The notes: generated by a model not told the origin, from the letters alone. A stretch of 64,000 nucleotides of DNA from Flavobacterium sp. N1736 (GCF_025947065.1 NZ_CP109994.1:4898001-4962000), one strand, 5' to 3'; numbered from the stretch's first letter, positions 43,709 to 54,239 are shown. Program-made: numbers and translations.

Positions 43709-44500
43709 ATGAAAAAGAAATTATTCTATTATTTACCACTGTTGCTTTTAGTTTTGAGTTCTTGCTCCGGAGAAGATTATGTTGACAATAAAAATATAGT
43801 TTTACCAAAAACATTAAAAATCATATATCCTTATAATACTTCTGCTAATTTTGACACTGAGATTGTTTATGATGCAAACAAAATTGCAAGTATCTCTAAT
43901 AAATACAGAAAAAGGGAATATGTCTATAATGGCACGCAAATAATAAAAGAAATCGAATATAATTTAGAATATGATCAAGGAAAATCTGAAAAAGCATACA
44001 CTTATATAAATGATAGTTTAAAAACTGTTACAACAGTAGTACACGGGCAAAAAACAAGATACGTTTATGTCTACAATATTGATGGCACAGTTACTATAGA
44101 AACATATATTTTAGATAAAGAAACTGCAAAAGAATCAAAAGAATCTGAAAGTAAAGTGCTGACTTTTAATAACGGAAATTTGATTAAATCAGTTTTTAAT
44201 TCGACATATGGAGAGAGAAGCAGTACTTCTCGTTATGATTATGACGCAAACAACAATGCTTTTAAGAATGTTTTAGGACTTGATTTATTGTTAGATCAGG
44301 CAAATTTTGGTTCTGAATTAAATCTTTTTTCAAAAAATAATATTAAAAAATATAGCGCATTTACCATTGGATCAGGGATTGTTAGTGAACCTTATTTTGA
44401 GACTATCAATTATGAATACAATAAAAATGGTTATCCAGCCAAAAAAACAACTTATAATTATAAAGGAGACATAACTGAAATAATCGAATATATCTATTAA
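43709..44500 (+). CDS. Lipoprotein of unknown function
   Basis: 263 aa when started at MKKKLFYYLPLLLLVLSSCS, whose lipobox (LSSC) fixes the start; an upstream in-frame start at 43595 would add 38 residues and bury the signal. The mature part has repeated beta patterns (YVYNGTQIIKEIEYNL, KAYTYINDSLKTVTTVVHG, RYVYVYNIDGTVTIETYIL, YEYNKNGYPAKKTTYNYKGD) that resemble RHS-type or YD-like repeats common in Bacteroidota lipoproteins. It is expected on the outer membrane. Function unknown. Confidence 0.75.
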   Translation: MKKKLFYYLPLLLLVLSSCSGEDYVDNKNIVLPKTLKIIYPYNTSANFDTEIVYDANKIASISNKYRKREYVYNGTQIIKEIEYNLEYDQGKSEKAYTYINDSLKTVTTVVHGQKTRYVYVYNIDGTVTIETYILDKETAKESKESESKVLTFNNGNLIKSVFNSTYGERSSTSRYDYDANNNAFKNVLGLDLLLDQANFGSELNLFSKNNIKKYSAFTIGSGIVSEPYFETINYEYNKNGYPAKKTTYNYKGDITEIIEYIY

Positions 44501-44560
44501 TCGAAAAGTTTATTTTTTTATTGGTGAAAATTGGCGAAATTCGTGTTTAAATAAAAAACC

Positions 44561-45529
44561 ATGCAATTCAGAACCCAAATACCGCTTTCTAAAACCAATA
44601 ATCCAATCGATTATAATTCGAAAGTAATTTCTTTTGGTTCTTGTTTTGCAGAAAACATGGCCGATAAATTTGACTATTTTAAGTTTCAAAATAAAACAAA
44701 TCCATTTGGAATTATTTTTAATCCGGTTTCGATTGAAAAAATAATCGAAAGAACCGTTCAGGAAAAATGGTTTACCGAGAAAGATGTTTTCTTTCATAAT
44801 GAGCGATGGCATTGTTTTGAAGTACATTCCGATTTAAGCAATTCAGACCGACAAGAATTACTGGAGACTTTAAATAAAGCGATTTCAGAAACCAGTAAAA
44901 AATTAAAAGAAGCAACACATATCATTATTACCTACGGAACGTCGTGGATTTATAGAAATATTGAAAGCGATCAAATCGTAGCAAATTGTCATAAAGTGCC
45001 TCAAAAACAATTCTCAAAAGAATTATTGCCTGTTGATGTAATCGAAAAAAGCATTCAAAATACAATCCATTTAATCCAGACAATTAATCCGGAAATAGAC
45101 TTCATTTTCACGATTTCGCCAGTCCGTCATATAAAAGATGGTTTTGTCGAAAATCAATTAAGCAAATCGCATTTATTTGCGGCTTTACATTTCAATCTAT
45201 CCCGAAGCTTCGGCACTAAAACCAACAATATAAAATTAGAATACTTTCCTTCGTATGAAATCATGATGGATGAACTTCGTGATTATCGTTTTTATGCTGA
45301 AGATATGCTGCATCCCAATCAGGTTGCAATTGATTTTATATGGCATAAATTCAGTGAAAATTATATTGCCGAAAATGCTACTTTGATTATGAAAGAAATC
45401 GAAGAAATTCAAAGAAGCCTTCGTCACAGAAGCTTCAATCCTGAATCAGAAGAACATCAGAAATTTTTAGCCAAACTTCAGCAAAAAATAAATCTTCTGG
45501 GCGAAAAATTACCGCATATTAGATTTTAA
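44561..45529 (+). CDS. GSCFA-domain protein
   Basis: A 322-aa protein named from its family motif FGSCFAENMADKF at about residues 26-38. Conserved GSCFA segments also include ITYGTSWIYR, FIFTISPVRHIKDGF and YFPSYEIMMDELRDYRFYAE followed by DMLHPNQVAIDFIW. The family resembles SGNH/GDSL hydrolases, with the SC of GSCFA in the Ser position and DMLHP carrying the Asp-His pair; the reaction is not established. A palindromic intergenic-type element, CCGAAGCTTCGG at 45202-45213, lies inside the coding sequence. Confidence 0.93.
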   Translation: MQFRTQIPLSKTNNPIDYNSKVISFGSCFAENMADKFDYFKFQNKTNPFGIIFNPVSIEKIIERTVQEKWFTEKDVFFHNERWHCFEVHSDLSNSDRQELLETLNKAISETSKKLKEATHIIITYGTSWIYRNIESDQIVANCHKVPQKQFSKELLPVDVIEKSIQNTIHLIQTINPEIDFIFTISPVRHIKDGFVENQLSKSHLFAALHFNLSRSFGTKTNNIKLEYFPSYEIMMDELRDYRFYAEDMLHPNQVAIDFIWHKFSENYIAENATLIMKEIEEIQRSLRHRSFNPESEEHQKFLAKLQQKINLLGEKLPHIRF

Positions 45530-45859
45530 AAAACACTTCTATAAAATATTTCTTTTGACTTTAGCCGAATTTAATTATTTGGCTAAAGCCATCTTATATT
45601 TATTCTTATTTCCGTTGGTTAAAACCAACGGCTAGGCAATATAACAACCCCAACAAACCAGATTTAAAAGAATAAAAATTTGCGTCTTTTCGTCTTTGTG
45701 GTAACTTTAAAAGTAAGAAATTAACTATTTTTCCGTATAATTTTAGAAGAATTGCGCATAATTATGTAAATTGTTAAAGTTTAAAATTTACAATTTTGTA
45801 AACTGTAGAAATACAGTTTCTATACAATGCAATTTTAATCTAATCGTGTTTTACTACGT
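45530..45859. repeat. Intergenic region with two hairpins before tamB
   Basis: Hairpin 1: CTTTAGCC (45559-45566) / GGCTAAAG (45581-45588). Hairpin 2: CCGTTGGTT (45612-45620) / AACCAACGG (45623-45631), perfect 9 bp with a 2-nt loop. Both look like a compound intergenic element. Bases 45682-45712 (TTTGCGTCTTTTCGTCTTTG) are a degenerate member of the TTTGCG/CGCAAAG family seen near alaS. No firm promoter core found. Confidence 0.65.
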
Positions 45860-48800
45860 ATGAATAAGAAACCCATTCATTTTCTTAAAAAAACACTACG
45901 TGTACTACTTTGGTGCGTGGGTTCTATAGTTGCACTTTTATTACTCCTTACCATTTTAATTCAGCTCCCGTCAATTCAGAATTATGCTAAAGATAAAGCC
46001 ATAAATTATCTGCATGATAAAATAAAAACCAAAGTTTCATTAGACCGAATTTTAATCAAATTTCCAAAAGATGTAGTTCTGGAAGGGTTTTATTTTGAAG
46101 ATCAAAAAAAGAAAGTTCTGCTTGCCGGAAAACGTTTAGAAGTTGATGTCGATTTATTTAAATTGATTAGCAGCGAATTAGAAATCAACTCCGTTTCATT
46201 AGAAAATACTACAGCCAATATTTCCCGAAATAAAGAAGGTGTTTTTAATTTTGATTATATCATAAAAGCATTCGAATCAAAAGAACCAAAAGTAGAAGAT
46301 CCGGATAGTAAACCTTTCAAAGTTTCTGTCGTAAAAGTGAATCTCGATAATATCAATTTTAATTTTAAAGATGATTTTGCTAAAAATGATGTAAAAGTAA
46401 AATTGACGCATTTTGATACTAAATTCAACAAATTTGAATTGGATAAAATGAATTTTGATATTCCGAATATCAATTTAAACGGATTAAAATTAGTTTTAGA
46501 TCAGGATGCCGTAGAAAAAATTGCCGAAGTTTCTGTTGAAACTGTCGATACCATTTCTAAGAGAAAAGATTTCAAACTAAAATTAGATAAAATCAGTTTA
46601 TCTAAAATTGATGTATCTTATGATAACAAAGATTCAAAATTAGATTCGGGAATAAAACTGGGAAATTTAGATTTAACGGTGAATGAAATTGACCTGAATA
46701 AACAGCTTTTAGATTTTGATTCTTTCGAATTAAAAAACTTAAAAGGAAACTTACGATTAGGGGCAAAAGACAAACAAATTAAAGCGCCAAGTTTAGATTC
46801 AACTTCCATAAAACAAACAGGATGGAAAGTAAAACTAAACGAAGTAGATATACAAAATATCGTTTTCAAATTTGACGATATGCAATCAAAACCCACTCAA
46901 AAAGGAATTGATTACAGCCATTTAGATTTAAGCAAATTTAATCTTAAAGCAGAAAAACTATCTTATGGAAATGATGTAATTTCCGGAAATATAAAATCGC
47001 TTGCCGCCAATGAAAAAAAAGGTTTAGAGATTCAGTCTTTAAAAACAAATTTCTTTTACGGACCTAAAAATGCGTCTTTAGAAAATTTATATGTAAGAAC
47101 GCCTCAAACGCTTTTGCAGAATAAAATTAAAGTGAAATATGCTTCGCTTGCCGCCTTAAAAAAAGATTTAGGAAACCTGACTATAGAAGCCAATCTAAAT
47201 CAATCTAAAATTGGTTTTAAAGATATTTTACTATTTGCGCCTGATTTACAAAAAACAAATCCGTTTAAAAGCAATCCAAATGCTATTTTGTATTTGAATA
47301 CACGCCTGAGTGGAAAAATAAAAGACCTGAATATTCCGCAGTTTGAAATGAGCGGAATTGGAACTACAAAAGTTTCCCTTTCGGGAAAAATTACCGGTTT
47401 GCCGGATGCTCAAAAAGCCTATTACGATTTGAATATTAAAAAGTTATCAAGTACTTCAAAAGATGTTTATGCTTTTGTACCGGCGGGAACAATTCCGAAA
47501 AACATTCAGTTGCCATCGCAATTTAATTTGCAGGGAAAATTTAAAGGTTCGATTCAGAATTTCAAAACAAATCTGACTTTAAACAGTAGTTTCGGAAATG
47601 CAAAAGTGGATGCGTTATTTGATCAGCGCATTAAAAAACAAGAGAAATACGATGCGACGGTTTATTTACTTGATTTTAATTTAGGTAAATTAATTAAAAA
47701 CGATTCGATAGGAAAAATTACGCTTAAAGCGAAAGTAAAAGGCAAAGGTTTAGACCCAAAAACGGCTCAGGCAGAATTGGACGGTTTGGTGCAAAAAGCG
47801 GTATTTAATAAATATACATATAGAGATTTAGCTTTAAAAGGAAATATTAAAAATGGAACTTTTGCTGTAAAATCAGGAATGAATGACCCGAATTTGAATT
47901 TTAATTTAGCTGCAAGCGGAAACACGAAAGACAAATATCCATCGATTCAATTAAAATTAAACCTTGATATTGCCGATCTTGAAAAACTTAATCTTCACGC
48001 CGGACCAATGAAATTGCGTGGAAATATTGATGCCGATATTGCGAATAGTAATCCGGATTTTTTAAACGGAAAGGTGTTTCTTTCGAATGTTCAGATTTTA
48101 CAGGAAGCAGAACCAATTGTGTTGGATTCTGTTCGCATAATTGCTTTTTCAGACGAAAACCGAAATAATATTAAAATTTCATCTCAGTTTTTAAAAGCTG
48201 AAGTTGACGGAAAATACAAACTGACCACTTTAACAGCGGCAATAAAAAAATCAGTATCGAAATATCTTGATTTACAAAATCCGAAAGTAAACGGAGAATC
48301 AGACGAACAACGATTAGCTTTTACATTAACGGTAGACAATGATCCGCTGATTTTTAAATTAATTCCGAAATTAACCGGTTTAGAACCCATTAAAATTACA
48401 GGAAAATACAATAACGTAACAGATTCTTTAGAAATAAAAGGAACGATTCCGCGAATTGTTTATGCAAATAATACTATTGCCGACGGAAAAATAAATATCG
48501 AAGCGAAAGAAAATGCTTTAGAATATCAAATTTCTGTAGCAACAATTGAAAGCGGTTCAATGAAAATTCCGTTTACAAGTTTATCCGGAAAAGTCGAAAG
48601 TAATGTTTTGACATACGCTCTTGAAGTAAAAGATACAAAAGACAAACAGCAATATTTTATTGCCGGAAATTTGAATCGTGACGATAGTAAAAATATTTTT
48701 AAAATTGATGCTGAAAATTTTGTTCTAAACTATGATAAATGGAATATCGATCCTGAAAACTCCGTTGAATTTGGTGGAAAACGTCTTTATATCAATAAAT

Positions 48801-50962
48801 TTTATCTTGATAATGCCGGAAATGAATTAAAAATTCAGTCGCAGGGAACTCAGGATAATGCGCCATTGCAGGTAGATTTTGTAAACTTCAAAATCGAGAC
48901 TGTTTTAAATATGGTAAAAAAAGACGAGTTGTTGATGCAGGGATTGATAAACGGAAATGCGGTTGTCGAAAATGTAATGACAAGTCCAACTTTTACGTCG
49001 GATATAAAAGTGACTGATTTTGCTTTTAAAGCAGAACCGGTGGGCGATATTGAAATAAAAGTAGACAATAAAACTAATAATATACTGGCTGCAAATGTCA
49101 ATTTAACCGGACAGGATAATGATGTAAAACTGACGGGAAATTATACGATAAATGGCGGAAATTTAGATTTTAATGTGGATATCAATAAACTGAATATCAA
49201 AAGTATTCAGGGATTCACAATGGGAAATATTACAGAAGGAAAAGGGTATTTATCAGGAAATTTTAAAATTACCGGAAATGCTTCTTCTCCTAAAATTGGC
49301 GGAGAATTAAATTTCAACGATACCGCTTTTAGAGTTACACAGTTAAATTCTTATTTTAAAACAGATCAGGAAAAAATCACTTTTTCAAATGATGTAATTT
49401 CATTTGATAAGTTTACGCTTATTGACGAAAATGACAACGAATTATCTGTAGACGGAACAATTCAGTCTCCGGATTTTAGAAATTATAATTTTGGTTTAAC
49501 CGTTGTCGCCAATGATTTTAGAGCGATTCATTCAAAAGCGGCAGACAACGATTTGTTTTATGGAGATTTATTTTTAGATACCAAATTAAATGTAAAAGGA
49601 ACGCTGGATAATCCGGTTATTGGCGGAAATATCAAGATAAATAAAGAAACAAAATTCTCTGTTGTTTTACCACAATCAGATCCTTCAATTGCTGATAGAG
49701 AAGGGATTGTTGAGTTTGTAGATGAAGATAATTTGTATTTGAAACAAACTGCCGAAATTCAGGAAAAACTCAATCAGTCTGAGTTAAAAGGGATGGATGT
49801 AAGTGTTGAAATTACGATCGATAAAGAAGCAGAACTTACGCTGGTAATTGATAAAGGAAACGGAGATTACTTAAATTTAAAAGGCGAAGCGCAGCTTACA
49901 GGCGGAATCGATCCTTCGGGAAAAACAACTTTAACGGGTAAATATGAGTTTTCAGACGGCGCTTATGAAATGAATTTCAATATGATCCGAAGAAAATTTA
50001 ATATTCAAAAAGGAAGTTCGATTACCTGGAATGGCGAACCAACGATGGCAACTTTAAATATTACAGCAATTTATAAAGTAGAAGCCGCACCGATAGATTT
50101 ACTCGGAAATCAGTTAGGGTCAGTAAGTTCGACCGTTAAAAATACATACAAACAGAAAATTCCGTTTCAGACTTTATTAAAAATGAAAGGCGAATTATTG
50201 AAACCGGAAATTAGTTTTGATATTATTCTGCCTGACGGAAATTATGATGTTTCATCTGATATCGTTTCGGCTTCGCAGGCAAAATTAGAACAGCTTCGAC
50301 AAGAACCGGCAGAATTAAACAAACAGGTTTTTGCACTTTTATTACTTAACAGATTTATTGGTGAAAATCCGTTTGCAAGTGAAAGCGGCGGAACAAGTGC
50401 CGAATCGCTGGCAAGACAAAGTGTGAGCAAAATTCTTTCTCAGCAATTAAATGATTTGGCGGGAGAATTAATTACCGGAGTTCAGTTAGAATTTGACTTA
50501 GAATCCACAGATGATTACACTTCGGGAGCGAGAGAAAACAGAACCGATTTGAATGTTGGGGTTTCTAAAAAACTGCTGGATGACAGATTGAAAGTGACCG
50601 TAGGAAGCAGTTTTGGCGTTGAAGGTCAGGAACGTGCCAACGAAGAAAGTACCAATATTGCAGGAGATGTCGCACTTGATTATCAGCTTACAAAAGATGG
50701 ACGATATATGGTTCGTGCTTATCGAAAAAATGAATATCAGGTTGCGGTAGAAGGACAGGTTGTAGAAACCGGAGTTGCTTTTATTATTACGATGAGTTAC
50801 AATAAGTTCCGTGAACTTTTTCATCGTTCTGCCGAAGAAAAAGAAATGATTAAAGAGGAAAAACTGCGTAAGGAAAAAAGAAAACAGAAAGAAAAAGAAG
50901 AAAAGGAAAAAGAAGAAAATAAAGAGAATGAGCAAATTGAAGGAAATGAGCAAAAAACATAG
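45860..50962 (+). CDS. tamB: Translocation and assembly module protein TamB
   Basis: A 1700-aa AsmA/TamB-type protein. An N-terminal membrane anchor (about residues 15-38, VLLWCVGSIVALLLLLTILI) precedes a very long beta-rich periplasmic region of AsmA-like repeats. The C-terminal TamB domain (about 1270-1650) has VDGTIQSPDFRNYNFGLTVV-type strands, LKGEAQLTGGIDPSGKTTLT, GKYEFSDGAYEMNF and LLLNRFIGENPF. It forms a groove for lipid or protein transit between membranes. The C-terminus is Lys/Glu-rich. Its stop is 4 nt before the tamL start. Confidence 0.95.
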   Translation: MNKKPIHFLKKTLRVLLWCVGSIVALLLLLTILIQLPSIQNYAKDKAINYLHDKIKTKVSLDRILIKFPKDVVLEGFYFEDQKKKVLLAGKRLEVDVDLFKLISSELEINSVSLENTTANISRNKEGVFNFDYIIKAFESKEPKVEDPDSKPFKVSVVKVNLDNINFNFKDDFAKNDVKVKLTHFDTKFNKFELDKMNFDIPNINLNGLKLVLDQDAVEKIAEVSVETVDTISKRKDFKLKLDKISLSKIDVSYDNKDSKLDSGIKLGNLDLTVNEIDLNKQLLDFDSFELKNLKGNLRLGAKDKQIKAPSLDSTSIKQTGWKVKLNEVDIQNIVFKFDDMQSKPTQKGIDYSHLDLSKFNLKAEKLSYGNDVISGNIKSLAANEKKGLEIQSLKTNFFYGPKNASLENLYVRTPQTLLQNKIKVKYASLAALKKDLGNLTIEANLNQSKIGFKDILLFAPDLQKTNPFKSNPNAILYLNTRLSGKIKDLNIPQFEMSGIGTTKVSLSGKITGLPDAQKAYYDLNIKKLSSTSKDVYAFVPAGTIPKNIQLPSQFNLQGKFKGSIQNFKTNLTLNSSFGNAKVDALFDQRIKKQEKYDATVYLLDFNLGKLIKNDSIGKITLKAKVKGKGLDPKTAQAELDGLVQKAVFNKYTYRDLALKGNIKNGTFAVKSGMNDPNLNFNLAASGNTKDKYPSIQLKLNLDIADLEKLNLHAGPMKLRGNIDADIANSNPDFLNGKVFLSNVQILQEAEPIVLDSVRIIAFSDENRNNIKISSQFLKAEVDGKYKLTTLTAAIKKSVSKYLDLQNPKVNGESDEQRLAFTLTVDNDPLIFKLIPKLTGLEPIKITGKYNNVTDSLEIKGTIPRIVYANNTIADGKINIEAKENALEYQISVATIESGSMKIPFTSLSGKVESNVLTYALEVKDTKDKQQYFIAGNLNRDDSKNIFKIDAENFVLNYDKWNIDPENSVEFGGKRLYINKFYLDNAGNELKIQSQGTQDNAPLQVDFVNFKIETVLNMVKKDELLMQGLINGNAVVENVMTSPTFTSDIKVTDFAFKAEPVGDIEIKVDNKTNNILAANVNLTGQDNDVKLTGNYTINGGNLDFNVDINKLNIKSIQGFTMGNITEGKGYLSGNFKITGNASSPKIGGELNFNDTAFRVTQLNSYFKTDQEKITFSNDVISFDKFTLIDENDNELSVDGTIQSPDFRNYNFGLTVVANDFRAIHSKAADNDLFYGDLFLDTKLNVKGTLDNPVIGGNIKINKETKFSVVLPQSDPSIADREGIVEFVDEDNLYLKQTAEIQEKLNQSELKGMDVSVEITIDKEAELTLVIDKGNGDYLNLKGEAQLTGGIDPSGKTTLTGKYEFSDGAYEMNFNMIRRKFNIQKGSSITWNGEPTMATLNITAIYKVEAAPIDLLGNQLGSVSSTVKNTYKQKIPFQTLLKMKGELLKPEISFDIILPDGNYDVSSDIVSASQAKLEQLRQEPAELNKQVFALLLLNRFIGENPFASESGGTSAESLARQSVSKILSQQLNDLAGELITGVQLEFDLESTDDYTSGARENRTDLNVGVSKKLLDDRLKVTVGSSFGVEGQERANEESTNIAGDVALDYQLTKDGRYMVRAYRKNEYQVAVEGQVVETGVAFIITMSYNKFRELFHRSAEEKEMIKEEKLRKEKRKQKEKEEKEKEENKENEQIEGNEQKT

Positions 50963-50966
50963 CGAT

Positions 50967-53264
50967 ATGAAAATAAGATATATACAATATTCTGTGCTGC
51001 TTTTATCCTTGTTTTTTGTTTTTGGATGCAGCAACACAAAATATTTACCGGAAGGTGATTTATTATACACAGGAGCTTCTGTAACCGTGAAAGATTCTGT
51101 GATTAAAAAGAAAGAAAGAAAAGCGCTTGAAAAAGAACTTGAGGGTTTATTACGTCCAAAACCAACGAAACAAATATTAGGATTACGCCCAAAATTATGG
51201 ATTTATAATATTGCAGGAGAACCTAAAAAAGAGAAAGGAATTAGATATTGGCTGCGTAATAAAGTGGGTGAAGCACCGGTACTTTTTAGTCAGGTTGATT
51301 TAGATTATAATTCGTCAATTTTGAGAAATTTTACAGAAAACCGAGGTTATTTTAAAACCCGTGTCAGTGCAGATTCAACCGCAAAAAATAAAAGAGTTAC
51401 GGCAGAATACACGGTTGTACCCAAAAAACAATATATCATTAAAAGTGTCACCTTTCCTGATGACTCTTTGGCAATGTCAAGAATAATTGGAAGATCAAGC
51501 CGAAGAAGTTTATTAAAAGTTGGCAAACCGTATGATTTGGATGTCATTAAAGCAGAACGTGAACGCATAGACGCACGATTGAAAGAAAAAGGATATTATT
51601 ATTTTAATCCCGATTATATTTTAGCTAAGGTAGACAGCAGTAAAGGCGATCATGAAGTAAAAGTGAGACTGGTAATAAAAGATGATGCACCGCCAAAAGC
51701 ACTTACAGCTTATAAAATTGGTAAAATAGTTGTGTACCCGAATTTTTCGATTTCAAAAGACAGTGTAAAATATACCAAAAAAGATGTTGTTCAGTATAAA
51801 GATTTTACGATTATAGATACCGCAAATACTTTTAATCCGAGAGTTTTTGACAGAACAATATATTTTAAAAAAGGAGATCTTTACAACAGAAAAGACCATA
51901 ATCTGACTTTAAACCGATTTGTAAATCTTGGAACTTTTAATTTTGTGAAGAATGAATTTAAACCATCAGACAGTTTAAAAAACACGTTAGATGCTTATTA
52001 TTACTTAACGCTTTTACCAAAAAAGTTTATTCGTGTAGAGGTTTTAGGAAAAACAAATTCGGCGAGTTATACCGGAACAGAGGTAAATGTAAACTGGAAT
52101 AACCGAAACTTATTTCGTGGTGCAGAATTACTGACTGTATCTGTTTTTGGCGGAGCCGATTTTCAGCTTTCGGGAACAAACAACGGAAAAAACATCTATA
52201 AACTCGGGACAGAAACCAGTTTAACATGGCCAAGATTTATTACGCCTTTTAAAATTGGCGGTTCGAGTGAATTTGTGCCAAGAACAAAAGCGACACTTCG
52301 TTATGAGTTTCAAAACAGAACACAGCTTTATGCGTTAAATTCTTTTAATGCTTCTTTTGGATATTTATGGAAAGAAAACATTCGAAAAGAACATCAATTG
52401 AATGTTGTAGATATTACATACGTGAGCCCGAATAATGTAACGGCTGAATATTTGCAGGATATAGAGGAAGATCCTGCGCTGGGGAAAGTAATCGAAAAAC
52501 AATTGATTTTTGGACCAACGTATCAGTATACGTACACCAATACGATGCAAAAGCGTAAAAAAAATACATTTTATTTTAACGGAGAATTAGATCTGGCAGG
52601 AAACGTAACAGGTTTGGTAACCGGAGCCAATGTGAAAGAAGGAAACCAGAAGAATATTTTTGATGTTCCGTTTAGTCAATATGTAAAACTTAAAGCTGAT
52701 TTCAGGCATTATTTAAAATTAAGTAAAGAAAGCGAACTGGCAAGCAGAATCATTGTTGGTGCCGGAATTCCGTATGGAAATTCGCTTGCATTACCAACCT
52801 CAAAACAATTTGTAGTTGGAGGAACAAATAGTATTCGTGCGTTTAGGGCAAGATCACTTGGCCCGGGAAGTTACTTAAATGCAGTAACAACAAACGATTA
52901 TTTGCCGGATCAATCCGGAGATTTAAAATTAGAGTTTAGTACAGAATATCGTGCGAAACTTTTTAGTATTGTTCGCGGTGCATTGTTTGTAGATGCCGGA
53001 AATATTTGGCTTATGAACGCAGATCCCGATAAACCCGGAGCTGAAATTTCTAAAGATTTTATGAAAGAAATTGCTGTTGGAGCCGGAGCCGGATTACGTT
53101 TTGATTTGTCTTTCCTGATTTTAAGAACCGATTTGGCATTTCCGCTAAGAAAACCGTATTTGCCTGAAGGCGAAAGATGGGTAATTAAAGATATCGATTT
53201 TGGCAGCGGACCGTGGCGAAAAGATAATTTGATATTAAATATAGCTATTGGTTATCCATTTTAA
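50967..53264 (+). CDS. tamL: TamL, BamA/TamA-family outer-membrane lipoprotein
   Basis: 765 aa when started at MKIRYIQYSVLLLSLFFVFG, which gives a proper lipoprotein signal ending FGCSNTKYLPEG (Cys22). Upstream in-frame starts at 50928 and 50946 overlap tamB. The POTRA domains (about 40-330) include KERIDARLKEKGYYYFNPDYIL-like segments; the Omp85 barrel (about 360-765) has the segments VVGGTNSIRAFRARSLGPGS and GAGLRFDLSFLILRTDLAFP. A lipidated BamA/TamA paralogue paired with TamB is the Bacteroidota arrangement. Confidence 0.93.
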   Translation: MKIRYIQYSVLLLSLFFVFGCSNTKYLPEGDLLYTGASVTVKDSVIKKKERKALEKELEGLLRPKPTKQILGLRPKLWIYNIAGEPKKEKGIRYWLRNKVGEAPVLFSQVDLDYNSSILRNFTENRGYFKTRVSADSTAKNKRVTAEYTVVPKKQYIIKSVTFPDDSLAMSRIIGRSSRRSLLKVGKPYDLDVIKAERERIDARLKEKGYYYFNPDYILAKVDSSKGDHEVKVRLVIKDDAPPKALTAYKIGKIVVYPNFSISKDSVKYTKKDVVQYKDFTIIDTANTFNPRVFDRTIYFKKGDLYNRKDHNLTLNRFVNLGTFNFVKNEFKPSDSLKNTLDAYYYLTLLPKKFIRVEVLGKTNSASYTGTEVNVNWNNRNLFRGAELLTVSVFGGADFQLSGTNNGKNIYKLGTETSLTWPRFITPFKIGGSSEFVPRTKATLRYEFQNRTQLYALNSFNASFGYLWKENIRKEHQLNVVDITYVSPNNVTAEYLQDIEEDPALGKVIEKQLIFGPTYQYTYTNTMQKRKKNTFYFNGELDLAGNVTGLVTGANVKEGNQKNIFDVPFSQYVKLKADFRHYLKLSKESELASRIIVGAGIPYGNSLALPTSKQFVVGGTNSIRAFRARSLGPGSYLNAVTTNDYLPDQSGDLKLEFSTEYRAKLFSIVRGALFVDAGNIWLMNADPDKPGAEISKDFMKEIAVGAGAGLRFDLSFLILRTDLAFPLRKPYLPEGERWVIKDIDFGSGPWRKDNLILNIAIGYPF

Positions 53265-53353
53265 TTCGTGAAATTCGCAGCTAAAAAACTTCGTGACGAA
53301 AAATTTTTAAGCTCTTGAAAAAAAGAAGTAAATTGGTCTAATAAAATAATGGA

Positions 53354-53983
53354 ATGCAAAATTTAATAAAAAGAATAATAGTTTTAGCTGCTGCTGTGCT
53401 TGTAATAGTTTTGGCTTTCAAATATTGTGAGTTCAAGAAAGACGACGATTCTACGATTGATTATAATACCAATCTTATTCAGCAGCAAATTTTGAATGTT
53501 GGAAAATTGGTTGTCACCGAAGGGCATTTCTCAGAAGTTATAACCTATAAAAATCAACAGAAATATTTGATGGATATGGTTTCTTTTGAGAAGAAAGCGC
53601 TTGTTGTTGTAAATGCAAATGTTACCGTTGCCTACGATTTGCATAAAATGAAATACGATATCGACGAAAAAAATAAAACCATTACAATTCTTAATATTCC
53701 GAAAGAAGAAATTACAATCAATCCCGATATTCAGTTTTATGATGTTGAGCAAAGCAAACTAAACCCGTTTACTGGTGATGATTATAATAAAATCAACAAA
53801 TCGGTAAAAGCAAATCTGGCTAAAAAAATCGATAAGTCGTCACTTAAAACAAACGCTCAAAACCGATTAATTAGTGAATTATCCAAGATTTTAATTCTGA
53901 CTAATTCAATGGGCTGGAAACTGCAATATGACGGAAAAACAATCGAATCTGATAAAGATTTTAATGAGAATTTGAAATTGTAA
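53354..53983 (+). CDS. DUF4230-domain protein
   Basis: A 209-aa protein with one N-terminal membrane helix (about 5-24, IKRIIVLAAAVLVIVLAFKY) followed by a DUF4230 domain: NVGKLVVTEGHFSEVITYKN, EKKALVVVNANVTVAYDLHK, KTITILNIPKEEI, then a helical AKKIDKSSLKTNAQNRLISE. Family function is unknown; members are membrane-anchored with an extracytoplasmic domain. It follows tamL by 89 nt in the same direction and may share its transcript. Confidence 0.88.
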   Translation: MQNLIKRIIVLAAAVLVIVLAFKYCEFKKDDDSTIDYNTNLIQQQILNVGKLVVTEGHFSEVITYKNQQKYLMDMVSFEKKALVVVNANVTVAYDLHKMKYDIDEKNKTITILNIPKEEITINPDIQFYDVEQSKLNPFTGDDYNKINKSVKANLAKKIDKSSLKTNAQNRLISELSKILILTNSMGWKLQYDGKTIESDKDFNENLKL

Positions 53984-54027
53984 TCAAAGGTTCATAGGGG
54001 CAAAGGTTCAAAGGTTTTTAACAGAAT

Positions 54028-54131
54028 CTTGTCATTTCGACGGAGGAGAAATCACACAAGAAATTCCGTCTAGTATGCCGCCAATCTTTGTTGAGTTACT
54101 ATTGTGATTTCTCATTCCTCGAAATGACAAG
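54028..54131. repeat. 104-bp imperfect palindromic intergenic element
   Basis: Left arm CTTGTCATTTCGACGGAGGA plus GAAATCACA (54028-54056) and right arm 54103-54131, its reverse complement with three mismatches in 29. It lies between the converging DUF4230 and hydroxylase genes. This TGTCATTTCGA..GAAATCACA type is familiar to me from flavobacterial intergenic regions. Confidence 0.8.
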
Positions 54132-54239
54132 GCTTGCGTTTTATCACTTTTCGTGAAATAAAATCTGCGCAAAATCAACTTAAAACTGCCAAATCTTCGA
54201 GAAATAAATCAGTACAATTAATAAAAAAGTTTCTGTGTC

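Noticed and set aside
50498..51070. 190-codon minus-strand frame across the tamB/tamL junction
   Set aside because: Antisense to two strongly supported genes; Phe/Ser-rich composition mirrors the Lys/Glu-rich tamB tail.
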